Source: Alkaliphilus flagellatus
GTDB taxonomy: Bacteria; Bacillota; Clostridia; Peptostreptococcales; Natronincolaceae
Direction of reading: 5' to 3'
DNA: 64,000 nt
Assembly: GCF_018919215.1 (NCBI RefSeq)
Contig: NZ_JAHLQK010000002.1
Span: 62,001-126,000 of the forward strand
Positions within the stretch are counted from its first letter, which is position 1. Each line of letters opens with the position of its first letter. A model generated the notes under the pieces. The model was not told the DNA's origin and did no database searches. It saw only the letters and a list, made by a program, of their open reading frames with translations. Shown in pieces: positions 53,211 to 61,994 of this stretch. The translations under genes and the position numbers were made by a program.

Positions 53211-54020
53211 ATGGATAAAAAAATAGGATTTATTGGAGCAGGAAATATGTCATCTACCATAATTGGTGGACTTATTAAGAACTTTAAAGGTATGAATAAT
53301 TTAATATATGTTACAAATAGATCTAAAGAAAAAGCAGAAAGATTATGTAATGAAGTTAATATAAATTTTTGTAACAGTAATGTTGACTTAGCTAAAACCT
53401 GTGATGTAATTTTTTTAGGTATTAAACCAGATATGTATGGAGTGGTTTTAAAAGAAATAGCCCCATATGTAACCGATGATAAGTTAATAATTTCATTAGC
53501 GGCTGGAGTAACTACAAATAATGTAGAGGGCTATTTCAAACGACCAATGAAAATAATTCGAATTATGCCTAATATTGCTGTAACTGTTGGGGAGGGTATG
53601 ATTGCTTTAACCGCTAATAAGAATGTAGCCGAAGAAGAGATTGACCTAGCAACAAACTTACTAAGTAGTATTGGTAAGGTGGATAAAATTGAGGAATATA
53701 TGATTGATGCAGTAACTACTATAAGTGGTTGTAGTCCAGCCTTTATTGCATTGTTTGTAGAAGCTTTAGCAGATGGAAGTGTATTGCAGGGTATGCCGCG
53801 AGATAAAGCATATATATATGCAGCTCAAACCTTAATTGGAACAGGTAAGATGATGCTTGAAAAAGAAATACACCCAGGAGCACTAAAGGATATAGTTTCA
53901 TCCCCTGGAGGAGTTACTATAGAAGGTGTTTATGCTTTGGAAAAAAGAGGTTTTAGAAGCATTCTTATGGAGGCTGTGGAAGCCTGTGAAAGAAAAATTA
54001 AATTATTAAATAGTAAATAA
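53211..54020 (+). CDS. proC: Pyrroline-5-carboxylate reductase
   Basis: Last step of proline synthesis, NAD(P)H reduction of pyrroline-5-carboxylate. 269 residues: N-terminal dinucleotide fold IGFIGAGNMSSTIIGGL, MPNIAVTVGEGM, and the C-terminal dimer domain signature HPGALKDIVSSPGGVTIEG. AAGAGGTG precedes the ATG. It completes the proABC operon, followed by a terminator. Confidence 0.97.
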   Translation: MDKKIGFIGAGNMSSTIIGGLIKNFKGMNNLIYVTNRSKEKAERLCNEVNINFCNSNVDLAKTCDVIFLGIKPDMYGVVLKEIAPYVTDDKLIISLAAGVTTNNVEGYFKRPMKIIRIMPNIAVTVGEGMIALTANKNVAEEEIDLATNLLSSIGKVDKIEEYMIDAVTTISGCSPAFIALFVEALADGSVLQGMPRDKAYIYAAQTLIGTGKMMLEKEIHPGALKDIVSSPGGVTIEGVYALEKRGFRSILMEAVEACERKIKLLNSK

Positions 54021-54092
54021 AACTTTGATCTGTGCTGAGGACTCAGAACGATGATGTATTTAATAGCTACTATAAATAAGGAACTAAAAGTT

Positions 54093-54123
54093 AAAGCTCA
54101 CAGGTATTTGCCTGTGGGCTTTA
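54093..54123 (+). terminator. Terminator of the proABC operon
   Basis: AAAGCTCACAGG / CCTGTGGGCTTT hairpin; a short T-rich stretch follows. Confidence 0.82.
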
Positions 54124-54213
54124 AATATTTAAAGTACGGTTAATTAGCAATGAATTGTGGCAGAATTTATATAGCACTATATTTGGTATATGCAATTTTA
54201 CAAGGAGTAGATA

Positions 54214-54364
54214 ATGGTGAATAAATATATCGAATTTAAAGATGTAAAAAAACTACATGATCTCTGTAGTACTAACATTAGTATTTGCAGTTTTTGTTAA
54301 TATGGTAATGTATTATAAACTTAAAAATGTAGAAATGGTAGAATCTTTAAAGAGTGTAGATTAG
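54214..54364 (+). pseudogene. ABC exporter scar: ATPase start joined to permease end
   Basis: CAAGGAG and ATG 54214 open NKYIEFKDVKKLH, the usual start of a MacB/LolD-type ABC ATPase. In another frame from 54257 comes ISVVLTLVFAVFVNMVMYYK and then EMVESLKSVD-stop, the typical last membrane helix and end of an FtsX-type permease. Thus most of two adjacent genes (probably near 3 kb) is deleted, leaving only the outer ends. Confidence 0.65.
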
Positions 54365-54409
54365 GGAAGCTAGAAACTAATGCTATACATAGATAGATAT
54401 TAAAATTAA

Positions 54410-54522
54410 TAGAGATATATGGGCTATGGATATTAATTCATGGCCTTCTGTTATTATATAGCAAAAGATATTACACAATTAAAGGAATTAATGGTAAAAT
54501 GCAGAATAATACAGCAATAGGA
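54410..54522. repeat. Intergenic repeat with variable hairpin, copy 1
   Basis: About 110 bp related to 56262-56372. It begins with GGCTATGGA-TATTAA-TTCATGGCC; the second copy has GGCTGTGGA and TCGCAGCC, so both arms changed while pairing was kept. AAAGATATT and AATTAAAGGAAT blocks follow. Confidence 0.65.
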
Positions 54523-54543
54523 CAACAAAAGGAGAGGATTTTT

Positions 54544-55062
54544 ATGTCTATTATAATTAAACCAATTGAAGAAATAGATGCAGAAGAACTTTTTGAGTTT
54601 GAAGTTGAAAATAGAAGTTTTTTTGAATCGATAATACCTTCAAGAGGTGATGAATATTATAAGTTTGATAATTTTAAATCTATATTGAAGGAAATAGTAG
54701 AGGAACAAGAAGAAGGTCTGATCTATATGTACCTAATAAAAGATGCAGATAATAAAATAGTTGGCAGAGTAAATCTTGTATCAGTAATAAGGGGAATCTT
54801 TAATAAGGCAGAACTGGGATTTAGGATAGGAAAAAAATATAATGGTAAAGGTTACGCTACAAAAGCTGTTAAGCTTATTTTAGATGAAGCCTTAAATAAA
54901 CACAAGCTTCATAGAATAGAGGCAGGAACTGCACCAGAGAATATTGGTTCTCAAATTGTATTAATAAAGAATGGATTTGAGTTTGTTGGTAGATCTAAAC
55001 AGTATATTTACTTAAATGGCAAATGGCAAGACAGTATAAACTTTGAAAGAATTCTAGATTAA
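54544..55062 (+). CDS. GNAT acetyltransferase, RimJ/RimL-like
   Basis: 172 residues. ATG 54544 follows AAGGAGAGG with suitable spacing; the frame also extends back to 54499 without a site. Features of the ribosomal-protein/small-molecule GNAT_3 group: ELFEFEVENRSFFES, LGFRIGKKYNGKGYATKAVKLIL, HRIEAGTAPENIGSQIVLIKNGFEF. It is close to enzymes annotated as ribosomal-protein-alanine acetyltransferase, but the true substrate is not known. Confidence 0.88.
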   Translation: MSIIIKPIEEIDAEELFEFEVENRSFFESIIPSRGDEYYKFDNFKSILKEIVEEQEEGLIYMYLIKDADNKIVGRVNLVSVIRGIFNKAELGFRIGKKYNGKGYATKAVKLILDEALNKHKLHRIEAGTAPENIGSQIVLIKNGFEFVGRSKQYIYLNGKWQDSINFERILD

Positions 55063-55168
55063 GGTTCATTAAGAAAATATGATTAATATTAAACCTATAT
55101 TATAATGGATAATATGAAATTTATATAAGGATTTGTTAAAGACCTATTTATGTATGGAGGAAAAGTAT

Positions 55169-55585
55169 ATGCAAGGATATAATGTTATATTGGTTTATAA
55201 TATGAATTTAGATAAATTATTGATGTGTAAACGTAAAAAGGATCCTTATAAAGGGTTATACAATTTGGTCGGTGGCAAGATAGAACTTGGAGAAAATGGA
55301 CTTAATGCGGCGTATAGAGAATTATATGAAGAAACAGGTATTTCAAAGGGTGATATAATTTTAAAGCACCTTATGGATTTTAAATATTACTATCAGAAGT
55401 GTTATGTAGAAGTGTATGTAGGCAAACTCCAACATAATGTTAACCTTGTAGAGGAGGCAAATGAGCTGTTTTGGTCAGATTTAAACCATGATTTTTTTGA
55501 TATGTCTATTTATGCAGGAGAGGGAAATATAGGGCATATGATTGAACAAGTAAACATGTATAAGGATATTATTTTAGGTGAGTAA
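55169..55585 (+). CDS. Nudix hydrolase
   Basis: 138 residues with a complete Nudix box, GGKIELGENGLNAAYRELYE followed by ETGI (GX5EX7REUXEEXGU), which binds metal and cleaves nucleoside diphosphates linked to another moiety. It resembles MutT/8-oxo-dGTPase-type proteins (LMCKRKKDPYKGLYNLVGG). ATG 55169 is chosen because TGGAGG lies just before it; the longer frame from 55133 has none. Substrate unknown. Confidence 0.9.
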   Translation: MQGYNVILVYNMNLDKLLMCKRKKDPYKGLYNLVGGKIELGENGLNAAYRELYEETGISKGDIILKHLMDFKYYYQKCYVEVYVGKLQHNVNLVEEANELFWSDLNHDFFDMSIYAGEGNIGHMIEQVNMYKDIILGE

Positions 55586-55746
55586 AGTATTTTATTATAA
55601 TCATCATATAAAATTGATATAATCTTCAGATCTTATTGACTCATATTGGGTAACTAGAAAGGTATATTTCAAGGTGAAGATTATTTGGTATAAATCATAT
55701 ACCAAAATTTTAGAGTGTAAAAAATTTTAATAAAGGAGAGAAATCT

Positions 55747-56256
55747 ATGAAGAAAGAAATAATTGAGTGGGCTAAAACCATTATAATTTCATTATTGGCT
55801 GCATTATTAATAACAACTTTTGCTTTACCAACAATTGTTTATGGAACATCAATGGCTCCTACATTAGATACTTATGATTTATTATTAATAAATAAATTAT
55901 TATATAAAGTCCAAAATCCAGCTTATGGAGATATTGTCGTTTTTGAATTTGAACCAGAAAGAAAGAACATGATTAAGAGAGTTATAGGAATTGAAGGAGA
56001 TACTGTTGAAATTAATAATGGTATAGTATCTGTAAATGGCACAGAGTTAGAAGAAGGATATATTTATGATACGGATATTTCTTCAAGGGATTTAAAAATA
56101 GTAGTTCCGAAAGGTAAGATTTTTGTACTAGGTGATAATAGGAATGATAGTAGGGATAGTAGAAGTAAGGAGATTGGTCCAGTAGATAAGGATATAATTA
56201 TAGGAAAAGCCTATTTTAGATTATTTCCATTTCCTAAAATAGGTAAAATAAAATAA
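55747..56256 (+). CDS. lepB: Signal peptidase I
   Basis: Membrane serine protease that removes signal peptides. 169 residues: one N-terminal membrane segment (about 10-32), catalytic Ser35 in GTSMAPT, general base Lys77 in MIKRVIGIEGD and box E GDNRNDSRDSR. Short single-anchor form typical of Firmicutes (SipS type). AAGGAGAG precedes the ATG. Monocistronic, with no obvious special substrate nearby. Confidence 0.95.
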   Translation: MKKEIIEWAKTIIISLLAALLITTFALPTIVYGTSMAPTLDTYDLLLINKLLYKVQNPAYGDIVVFEFEPERKNMIKRVIGIEGDTVEINNGIVSVNGTELEEGYIYDTDISSRDLKIVVPKGKIFVLGDNRNDSRDSRSKEIGPVDKDIIIGKAYFRLFPFPKIGKIK

Positions 56257-56261
56257 GAGCG

Positions 56262-56372
56262 AATATATTTAGGCTGTGGATGTTAATTCGCAGCCTTTGC
56301 TGTAGAATAGTAAAGATATTGCTAATTAAAAGGAATCATTAAGAAAGTGTAGAACAATATAGCAGATATATT
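56262..56372. repeat. Intergenic repeat with variable hairpin, copy 2
   Basis: Partner of 54410-54522. The GGCTGTGGA / TCGCAGCC hairpin directly follows lepB and may terminate it; the tail runs towards the next GNAT gene, as in copy 1. Confidence 0.65.
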
Positions 56373-56449
56373 TCTTCAATATTGTAAAGTTGAAAGAAGT
56401 TTATATTATTCTAATAAGTCAGGCTTAGTTTGTAAAGGAGGAAATGAGA

Positions 56450-56977
56450 TTGATTTTAATAAGAGAGATGAAAATAGATGAAGTTGATAAAATAAAGGAA
56501 ATTGATCGGTCAGAAAGAATAGAATTAATATATAGATATAAAGAAGGAATATTAGGAGAAATCAAAGCAGGGCATGATTGTCCGAATTGGAGTCAGGATA
56601 TTATTGATGAAATGATGGAACGTTTTATTTACGAATTGTCTAATGGTGGAACTGCTTTCGGTGCATACGATAAAGAGCTATTAGTTGGATTTGGAGTTCT
56701 AGCACATAAATTTAGAGGTAATGATAGGGATCAGCTTCAAGTAGACTTGATGTATGTATCTAGGTCATATAGGAGGAAAGGTATTGCTTCTAGTATTATG
56801 AATGAATTAAGTAAAGTAGCATTAAGTAGAGGAGCTAAGTATTTATATATTTCATCAACTGAAACGGAATCAGCAGTTAATTTTTATAGAAGTTATGGAA
56901 GTCAAATAACTAATGAAGTCGACAAAGAATTATTCGAAAAAGAGCCAGAAGATATACATATGATAAAGAGATTATAA
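56450..56977 (+). CDS. GNAT-family N-acetyltransferase
   Basis: About 175 residues. The start is TTG 56450 (AGGAGG eight bases upstream) or ATG 56444 (only two bases from it). Core motifs: FGAYDKELLVGFGVLAHKF, VDLMYVSRSYRRKGIASSIM (acetyl-CoA loop RRKGIA) and YISSTETESAVNFYRSYGSQ. The substrate is unknown; the type is common beside other small GNATs. Followed closely by a TmrB-like gene. Confidence 0.86.
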   Translation: MILIREMKIDEVDKIKEIDRSERIELIYRYKEGILGEIKAGHDCPNWSQDIIDEMMERFIYELSNGGTAFGAYDKELLVGFGVLAHKFRGNDRDQLQVDLMYVSRSYRRKGIASSIMNELSKVALSRGAKYLYISSTETESAVNFYRSYGSQITNEVDKELFEKEPEDIHMIKRL

Positions 56978-57018
56978 ATGGAAATTAAATAACAAACTTG
57001 TTCTTGGAGGACTATAGT

Positions 57019-57615
57019 ATGATAATTTGGATTAATGGAGCATTTGGAAGTGGAAAGACCCATACAGCATATGAGTTAAGTAGGCGAATAGAAAATTCTT
57101 ATGTTTATGATCCAGAGGAAGCAGGGTTTTTTATACGTGATAATATACCTAAGGAACTGAAGTTAAATGATTTCCAAGATTTTCATATATGGCGAGAATT
57201 TAATTATCAAATGCTGGAATATATAAGTAAGAAGTATAGTGGTATTATTATTGTTCCCATGACAATTACAAACCAAATTTATTTTAATGAAGTAGTAGAT
57301 AGATTAAGACAGGAAGGTATCGATATTAAGCATTTCACATTGATGGCAAAGAAAGAAACCTTATTGAAAAGGCTAAGACAAAGAGGGGATGGAAAAAACT
57401 CATGGGCAGCGCAACAAATTGATAGGTGTATTAGCCAATTAAGCAATTCTGTATTTAAGGAACATATACATACAGATGATATGACAATTGATCAAGTAGT
57501 TGGTTACATAGGGGAATTGTGTAATATAAAATTACTAAAAGATAATCGAAGTTGGATAAGAAAAAAATGGGATAGGATTATGATTTGGTTTAGACATATA
57601 AGAATATTTGGTTGA
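57019..57615 (+). CDS. TmrB-like AAA ATPase (tunicamycin-resistance family)
   Basis: P-loop protein of 198 residues. Walker A is at residues 7-14 (INGAFGSGKTHTAYEL); family features are YVYDPEEAGFF, WREFNYQML, IIIVPMTITN, KRLRQRGDGKNSWA and QIDRCI. This matches TmrB of Bacillus subtilis, which gives tunicamycin tolerance, though many relatives are untested. ATG 57019 with GGAGG is chosen over a start at 56998. A basic, aromatic C-terminal tail (IRKKWDRIMIWFRHIRIF) could touch the membrane. Confidence 0.87.
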   Translation: MIIWINGAFGSGKTHTAYELSRRIENSYVYDPEEAGFFIRDNIPKELKLNDFQDFHIWREFNYQMLEYISKKYSGIIIVPMTITNQIYFNEVVDRLRQEGIDIKHFTLMAKKETLLKRLRQRGDGKNSWAAQQIDRCISQLSNSVFKEHIHTDDMTIDQVVGYIGELCNIKLLKDNRSWIRKKWDRIMIWFRHIRIFG

Positions 57616-57893
57616 TATAACTTCTAGTTTAAGTTTAATACTTTAGACAACTTATTAAATATATAAGAGAAAAACTTAGAGCAGGATGTGCTATGGGAAG
57701 TATTGCAGTATTTTTTTGTTTTTTGACTATACCAATATAGATAGTATTATAGAATGTATAAAAGAATTCTTATTATTAGAAGAATGCTAGGAAATCTATA
57801 AATATTTTATAACCAAATTAAATATAAAAAAGAGAACTTTTAGGCGAAATTAATAAATTATAAAACCAATAAATCATTATGGAGGAGTCATAG
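57616..57893. other. Intergenic region, nothing recognised
   Basis: AT-rich spacer after the TmrB-like gene. A T-run at 57709-57724 follows only a weak pairing, so a terminator is possible but not convincing. Confidence 0.35.
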
Positions 57894-58412
57894 ATGATTA
57901 AAATAAGAACCGAAACTGTAAGCGACCATAGTAGTGTTTTTAAATTGAATTATGAAGCATTTGGGAATAGGGAAGATGAATCTAAGCTGATAGAGAGAAT
58001 CAGATTATCCACACAATTTATTCCAGAGTTATCCATTGTAGCAGAAGAAGATAATGAAATAGTAGGTCATTTATTATTAAGCAAAGCAGAAGTAATAAAT
58101 GGTGATAATAGTCATGAAGTAATAGTACTGGCTCCAATTGCAGTCAAACCAAGTCTACAAAAAACAGGAATAGGTGGCCAACTAATTCAAGAAGGATTAA
58201 AAAGATGTAAGGATTTAGGATATGGGATTGTATTGTTGATAGGACATCCGACATACTATCCTAAATTTGGATTTAAACCAGCGAGAAATTTTGGACTAGA
58301 ACTAAAACAATTTAAAGTATCGGATGAAGTATTTATGGTATGTGAATTAATAGCAGGAGAGTTAGATAGAATTAAGGGAGAATTAATATATCCTAAATCA
58401 TTTTTCAGTTGA
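57894..58412 (+). CDS. GNAT acetyltransferase, YhbS-like
   Basis: 172 residues. The pattern is that of YhbS/COG3153 acetyltransferases: LNYEAFGNREDESKLIERIR, VGHLLLSKAEV, LAPIAVKPSLQKTGIGGQLI (acetyl-CoA loop QKTGIG) and LLIGHPTYYPKFGFKPA. GGAGGAG precedes the ATG. It is directly followed by another, unrelated GNAT. Substrate unknown. Confidence 0.88.
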   Translation: MIKIRTETVSDHSSVFKLNYEAFGNREDESKLIERIRLSTQFIPELSIVAEEDNEIVGHLLLSKAEVINGDNSHEVIVLAPIAVKPSLQKTGIGGQLIQEGLKRCKDLGYGIVLLIGHPTYYPKFGFKPARNFGLELKQFKVSDEVFMVCELIAGELDRIKGELIYPKSFFS

Positions 58413-58464
58413 TTCGAAGGTGGGATTCAAGAGTGTGGAATTAGAGTAGGGGGAGATGGGGGAA

Positions 58465-59364
58465 ATGAAATTAAACAAACATAGGAATATAGATACTTTT
58501 TTAGAAGAAACCTTAAAGTATTTAGAGCAAAGCGAAGCATTAAATAATCTTATGTTAGGTATTTGCAATACAATTAAAAACAACCCAGATTATTATAGTG
58601 ATGTTTATCTTGCTACTGTAAAACAAGGAGAGGAATTAGCTATAGCGGCGGTTATGACACCTCCTAATAAACTAGTTGTATATAGCAACAGAGAAGAGTG
58701 TGATGACGCAATAGAATTATTAGTAGGTGATTTACGTAATAGAAATATTGATATACCTGGTGTTATAGGTCCTAAAGAACTATCAAAAAGAACTTGTGAT
58801 ATTTGGAGCAAATATAACGATTGTAAGGTAAAATTAGAGATGAATATGAGGGTTTATGAACTAAGGGAAGTAAATAAAAATACAATTGGAGAAGGAATAT
58901 TAAGACCAGCCGATGAAGAAGACTTAGAGTTTGTAGCACAGGGGCGGTATGACTTTGAAATTGATACTGGATTAAATGCTTCACCAGATAAAGAAAAATG
59001 TTATGAGGTAGTTAGAAATAGGCTACCAGAAAAAACTATTTTTTTATGGGAAGATGCAGGTAAAGTAGTATCAATGGCAGCTAAAGCTAGGCCTACACAA
59101 AATGGGGCTACCGTTGCTTTAGTTCATACACCAAAGGAATTAAGAAAAAGAGGCTACGCAACCAGTTGTGTGGCAGCATTAAGTCAACATTTATTAGATT
59201 CTGGCTATAAGTTCTGTTCTTTATTTACGGATCTAGCAAATCCTACTTCAAACAGTATTTATATGAAAATAGGATATAAACCAGTTGGGGATTATGATAG
59301 CTATATTATAGAAAAAGGGGAAATAACAATAACAAAGCTAATACAAATTGAATTATTAGAATAA
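58465..59364 (+). CDS. GNAT acetyltransferase, long two-domain form
   Basis: About 299 residues. The N-terminal 140 residues have a GNAT-like fold without the loop; the C-terminal half carries the core (FR47-like): MAAKARPTQNGATVALVHTP, KELRKRGYATSCVAALS and SLFTDLANPTSNSIYMKIGYKPV. ATG 58465 or 58456 are both behind G-rich sites; the first in-register Met before KLNKHRN is preferred. The substrate is unknown. Confidence 0.86.
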   Translation: MKLNKHRNIDTFLEETLKYLEQSEALNNLMLGICNTIKNNPDYYSDVYLATVKQGEELAIAAVMTPPNKLVVYSNREECDDAIELLVGDLRNRNIDIPGVIGPKELSKRTCDIWSKYNDCKVKLEMNMRVYELREVNKNTIGEGILRPADEEDLEFVAQGRYDFEIDTGLNASPDKEKCYEVVRNRLPEKTIFLWEDAGKVVSMAAKARPTQNGATVALVHTPKELRKRGYATSCVAALSQHLLDSGYKFCSLFTDLANPTSNSIYMKIGYKPVGDYDSYIIEKGEITITKLIQIELLE

Positions 59365-59455
59365 ATATTGACATTATATGTGTTTTCCTGCTAATAAACA
59401 GCTGGAAATTCTATAAATCTTTAGTTTAAATATATTATAAAGGAGAGTATTTGCA

Positions 59456-60004
59456 TTGGATAAGTTTACTTTAATTAAGGAAGAAGCTGTTTTAATGGTA
59501 ATTGATATTCAAGAACGGTTAGTACCAGTAATGAAATATGGTGAGGAAGTAATTGGTAAGACTAATACTTTAATTTCAGTTGCAAAAGATTTAGAGATTC
59601 CTATTTTAGTTACAGAACAATATCCCAAAGGCTTGGGTAAGACAGTTTTAGAATTAAATACTAATTTAGATAAAGCATTAACCTATGAAAAAACAACGTT
59701 TTCTGGCTATACCGAAGAAGTAATTTCAAGGCTTAATCAACTAGGAAGGAAAAAGATTATTATTACTGGTATGGAGACTCATGTTTGTGTTTTTCAAACT
59801 GTTAGAGATTTAATAGCTAATAATTATCAAGTTTTTGTGGTGGAAGATGCAGTATGTTCACGTACAAAAGCAAATTACAAAAATGGCCTAGATTTAATGT
59901 CGACTATGGGAGCTGTGATTACTAATACAGAGACAGTGTTTTTTGATTTAATAAAAGAGGCAGGCACTCCTATATTTAAAAAACTGTCAAAGCTAATAAA
60001 ATAG
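59456..60004 (+). CDS. Isochorismatase-like cysteine hydrolase
   Basis: 182 residues of the isochorismatase/nicotinamidase superfamily. The catalytic triad is visible: Asp17 (LMVIDIQERL), Lys79 (TYEKTTFSG) and Cys111 (TGMETHVCVFQT), with the cis-peptide ITGME. It is closest to YcaC/RutB-like single-domain hydrolases. The start is TTG 59456 behind GGAGAG. The IS605 element begins just after the gene without breaking it. Confidence 0.88.
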   Translation: MDKFTLIKEEAVLMVIDIQERLVPVMKYGEEVIGKTNTLISVAKDLEIPILVTEQYPKGLGKTVLELNTNLDKALTYEKTTFSGYTEEVISRLNQLGRKKIIITGMETHVCVFQTVRDLIANNYQVFVVEDAVCSRTKANYKNGLDLMSTMGAVITNTETVFFDLIKEAGTPIFKKLSKLIK

Positions 60005-60170
60005 GTCATATATTTAACGGATAATGTGGAATTCTCCCATCCTCTTTAGGTGGGAGATGGATAACATCTTTTTTATTTGGGCTAAATCCCCAAATAAAAA
60101 AAGGTTGAAACATTGGGAAATATATTCCGTTATATATTCAGTAGTATAATTAAGAAAGAGGTATAATCCA

Positions 60171-60569
60171 ATGAAATTAGACACAAATAATCATTCAGTA
60201 TTCTTATTAAACTATCATTTGGTGTTAGTTATAAAATACAGAAGAAAGGCTATAAACAATGTCATATCTAATAGATTAAAAGAAATATTTGAACATATAA
60301 GTCCTAAATATAATATCACTTTAGAAGAATGGAATCATGATAATGACCATGTTCACTTGTTATTCAAAGCACAACCCAATACTGAAATATCAAAGTTCAT
60401 AAAAGCATATAAAAGTGCTAGTAGTAGATTGATAAAAAAGGAGTTTCCACTAATAAGAAATCAATTATGGCAAGAACACTTTTGGAGCAGAAGCTATTGC
60501 CTACTTACAACAGGTGGAGCAACTATAGATGTAGTTAGAAAATACATTGAAAATCAGCAGATAAAGTGA
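60171..60569 (+). CDS. tnpA: IS200/IS605 TnpA, HUH single-strand transposase
   Basis: Y1 transposase of 132 residues that cuts and joins single-stranded ends. The HUH motif is His60-Val-His62 (DHVHLLF); the nucleophile is Tyr125 in VVRKYIENQ. Full length and open, so probably active. It starts behind AAGAGGT and ends nine bases before tnpB in the same direction. Confidence 0.95.
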   Translation: MKLDTNNHSVFLLNYHLVLVIKYRRKAINNVISNRLKEIFEHISPKYNITLEEWNHDNDHVHLLFKAQPNTEISKFIKAYKSASSRLIKKEFPLIRNQLWQEHFWSRSYCLLTTGGATIDVVRKYIENQQIK

Positions 60570-60578
60570 GGTGACATT

Positions 60579-61673
60579 GTGTTACGAGCATATAAATATA
60601 GATTATATCCCGATAAAGAACAAAGACTATATCTAGCTAAAACATTTGGTTGTACTAGACTTATATATAATCTTATGTTAGCTGATAGGATAGATACTTA
60701 CAATAAATATAAAGATGATAAGGAAGAATTGAAAAAACAAAAATATCCAACACCAGCTCAATATAAAAAGAAATATGAATTCTTAAAAGAAGTTGATAGT
60801 TTATCTTTAGCAAATGCACAAATAAATTTAGATAAAGCATATAAAAACTTCTTTAGGGATAAATCAGTAGGATTTCCAAAATTCAAGAGTAAGAAAACAA
60901 ATAGACATAGTTTTACTACAAATAATCAGAATGGAACAGTATATATTGAAAATGGATATATAAAAATACCTAAACTAAAATCTATGATAAAGATAAAGCA
61001 ACATAGAGAATTTGAAGGATTAATAAAATCTTGTACTATATCACAAACACCAAGTGAAAAGTATTTTGTATCAATATTAGTAGATATAGAAATAAAGGAG
61101 TTAGATAAAATAGATAAAAAAGTAGGAGTAGACTTAGGAATTAAAGATTTTGCAATCACTTCAGATGGAGAAGTGTTTGAAAATCCAAAATGGTTAAGAA
61201 AATCAGAAAAGAGACTAACTAAACTACAAAGAGATTTATCAAGAAAGAAAAAAGGTAGCAATAATAGAAATAAAGCAAGATTAAAAGTTGCTAAACTACA
61301 CGAAAAAATAACAAACCAAAGAAAAGACTTTTTGCATAAGTTGTCTTCTAAAATTATAAACGAAAACCAAGTGATAGTTTTAGAAGGTTTGAAAGTTAGC
61401 AATATGTTAAAAAATCATAATCTAGCAAAATCAATATCAGAAGTATCATGGTCTGAATTTAGAATACAATTAGAATATAAAGCAAATTGGTATGGTAGAG
61501 AAATAATAATAGCTCCATCTAATTATGCAAGCAGTCAATTATGCTCTAATTGTGGTCACAAAAACAAAGAAGTAAAAAACTTAGCACTTAGAGAATGGAT
61601 ATGTCCAGAGTGTAATACACATCATGATAGAGATATAAATGCTAGTAAAAATCTACTGAAACTAGCAATATAG
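60579..61673 (+). CDS. tnpB: TnpB, RNA-guided nuclease of IS605 element
   Basis: 364 residues, GTG start. RuvC-like nuclease residues appear in order: Asp in [10 protein letters not shown] (about 185), Glu in [11 protein letters not shown] (about 268), Asp in [13 protein letters not shown] (about 350), plus the zinc finger CSNCG ... CPEC (about 322-345). The N-terminal [14 protein letters not shown] is standard. Such proteins use the right-end RNA to cut empty donor sites and help the element persist. No frameshift, so it is likely functional. Confidence 0.95.
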   Translation: MLRAYKYRLYPDKEQRLYLAKTFGCTRLIYNLMLADRIDTYNKYKDDKEELKKQKYPTPAQYKKKYEFLKEVDSLSLANAQINLDKAYKNFFRDKSVGFPKFKSKKTNRHSFTTNNQNGTVYIENGYIKIPKLKSMIKIKQHREFEGLIKSCTISQTPSEKYFVSILVDIEIKELDKIDKKVGVDLGIKDFAITSDGEVFENPKWLRKSEKRLTKLQRDLSRKKKGSNNRNKARLKVAKLHEKITNQRKDFLHKLSSKIINENQVIVLEGLKVSNMLKNHNLAKSISEVSWSEFRIQLEYKANWYGREIIIAPSNYASSQLCSNCGHKNKEVKNLALREWICPECNTHHDRDINASKNLLKLAI

Positions 61674-61793
61674 TTTTGGTATTATCGGGGTAGGAACTAC
61701 CCTTAGAGCTTGGACAAACTTGGTACATTAGTGCTATTGACCAGGAAGCTCCCACTTCAACGAACGAATGTAAGTAAGTGGTGAGTAGTTCAC
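61560..61793 (+). ncRNA. Omega-RNA (reRNA) at the right end of the IS605 element
   Basis: The 3' end of tnpB and the following 120 bases form the conserved right-end scaffold: GGGGTAGGAACTACCC (a perfect hairpin, 61689), CTTGGACAAACTTGG and CCCACTTC...AAGTGGTGAGTAGTTCAC. The guide would be the flanking DNA from 61794 (TGAAATAATATTTGAAG). Confidence 0.7.
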
Positions 61794-61994
61794 TGAAATA
61801 ATATTTGAAGATAAAATAGATCTGGAATAAAAACTTATTTTGTGCTGGAATATTAATAATTATAATATAGTGTAATATTGAGGTGAGTTAAACTTTAGAG
61901 GAATGAATACAGGAATGGCATTATTTCTAAATCAAGAAGAAATACAAATAAAAGGGTTTATTAAATAAAAATAAGAAGATTTTAGGTGTTAAAA
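61794..61994. other. Intergenic region downstream of the IS element
   Basis: AT-rich. A 21-codon frame at 61903-61968 (behind TTAGAGGA, product begins MNTGMALFLNQEE) may be a start-only gene remnant; not recognised. Confidence 0.3.

Larger units (their letters stand above)
60019..61793 (+). mobile_element. IS200/IS605-family insertion sequence with tnpA and tnpB
   Basis: The element shows subterminal hairpins at the left (TCTCCCATC / GGTGGGAGA at 60034-60060 and a TTATTTGGG / CCCCAAATAA hairpin at 60071-60101), tnpA, tnpB, and a structured right end. The left boundary is taken after TTTAAC (60013-60018), a plausible target/TAM, and the right boundary after AGTAGTTCAC (61793). Boundaries are estimates; no target duplication is expected for this family. 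Confidence 0.82.

Noticed and set aside
60926-61402. Minus-strand 158-codon frame inside tnpB
   Set aside because: Antisense shadow of the intact TnpB gene.
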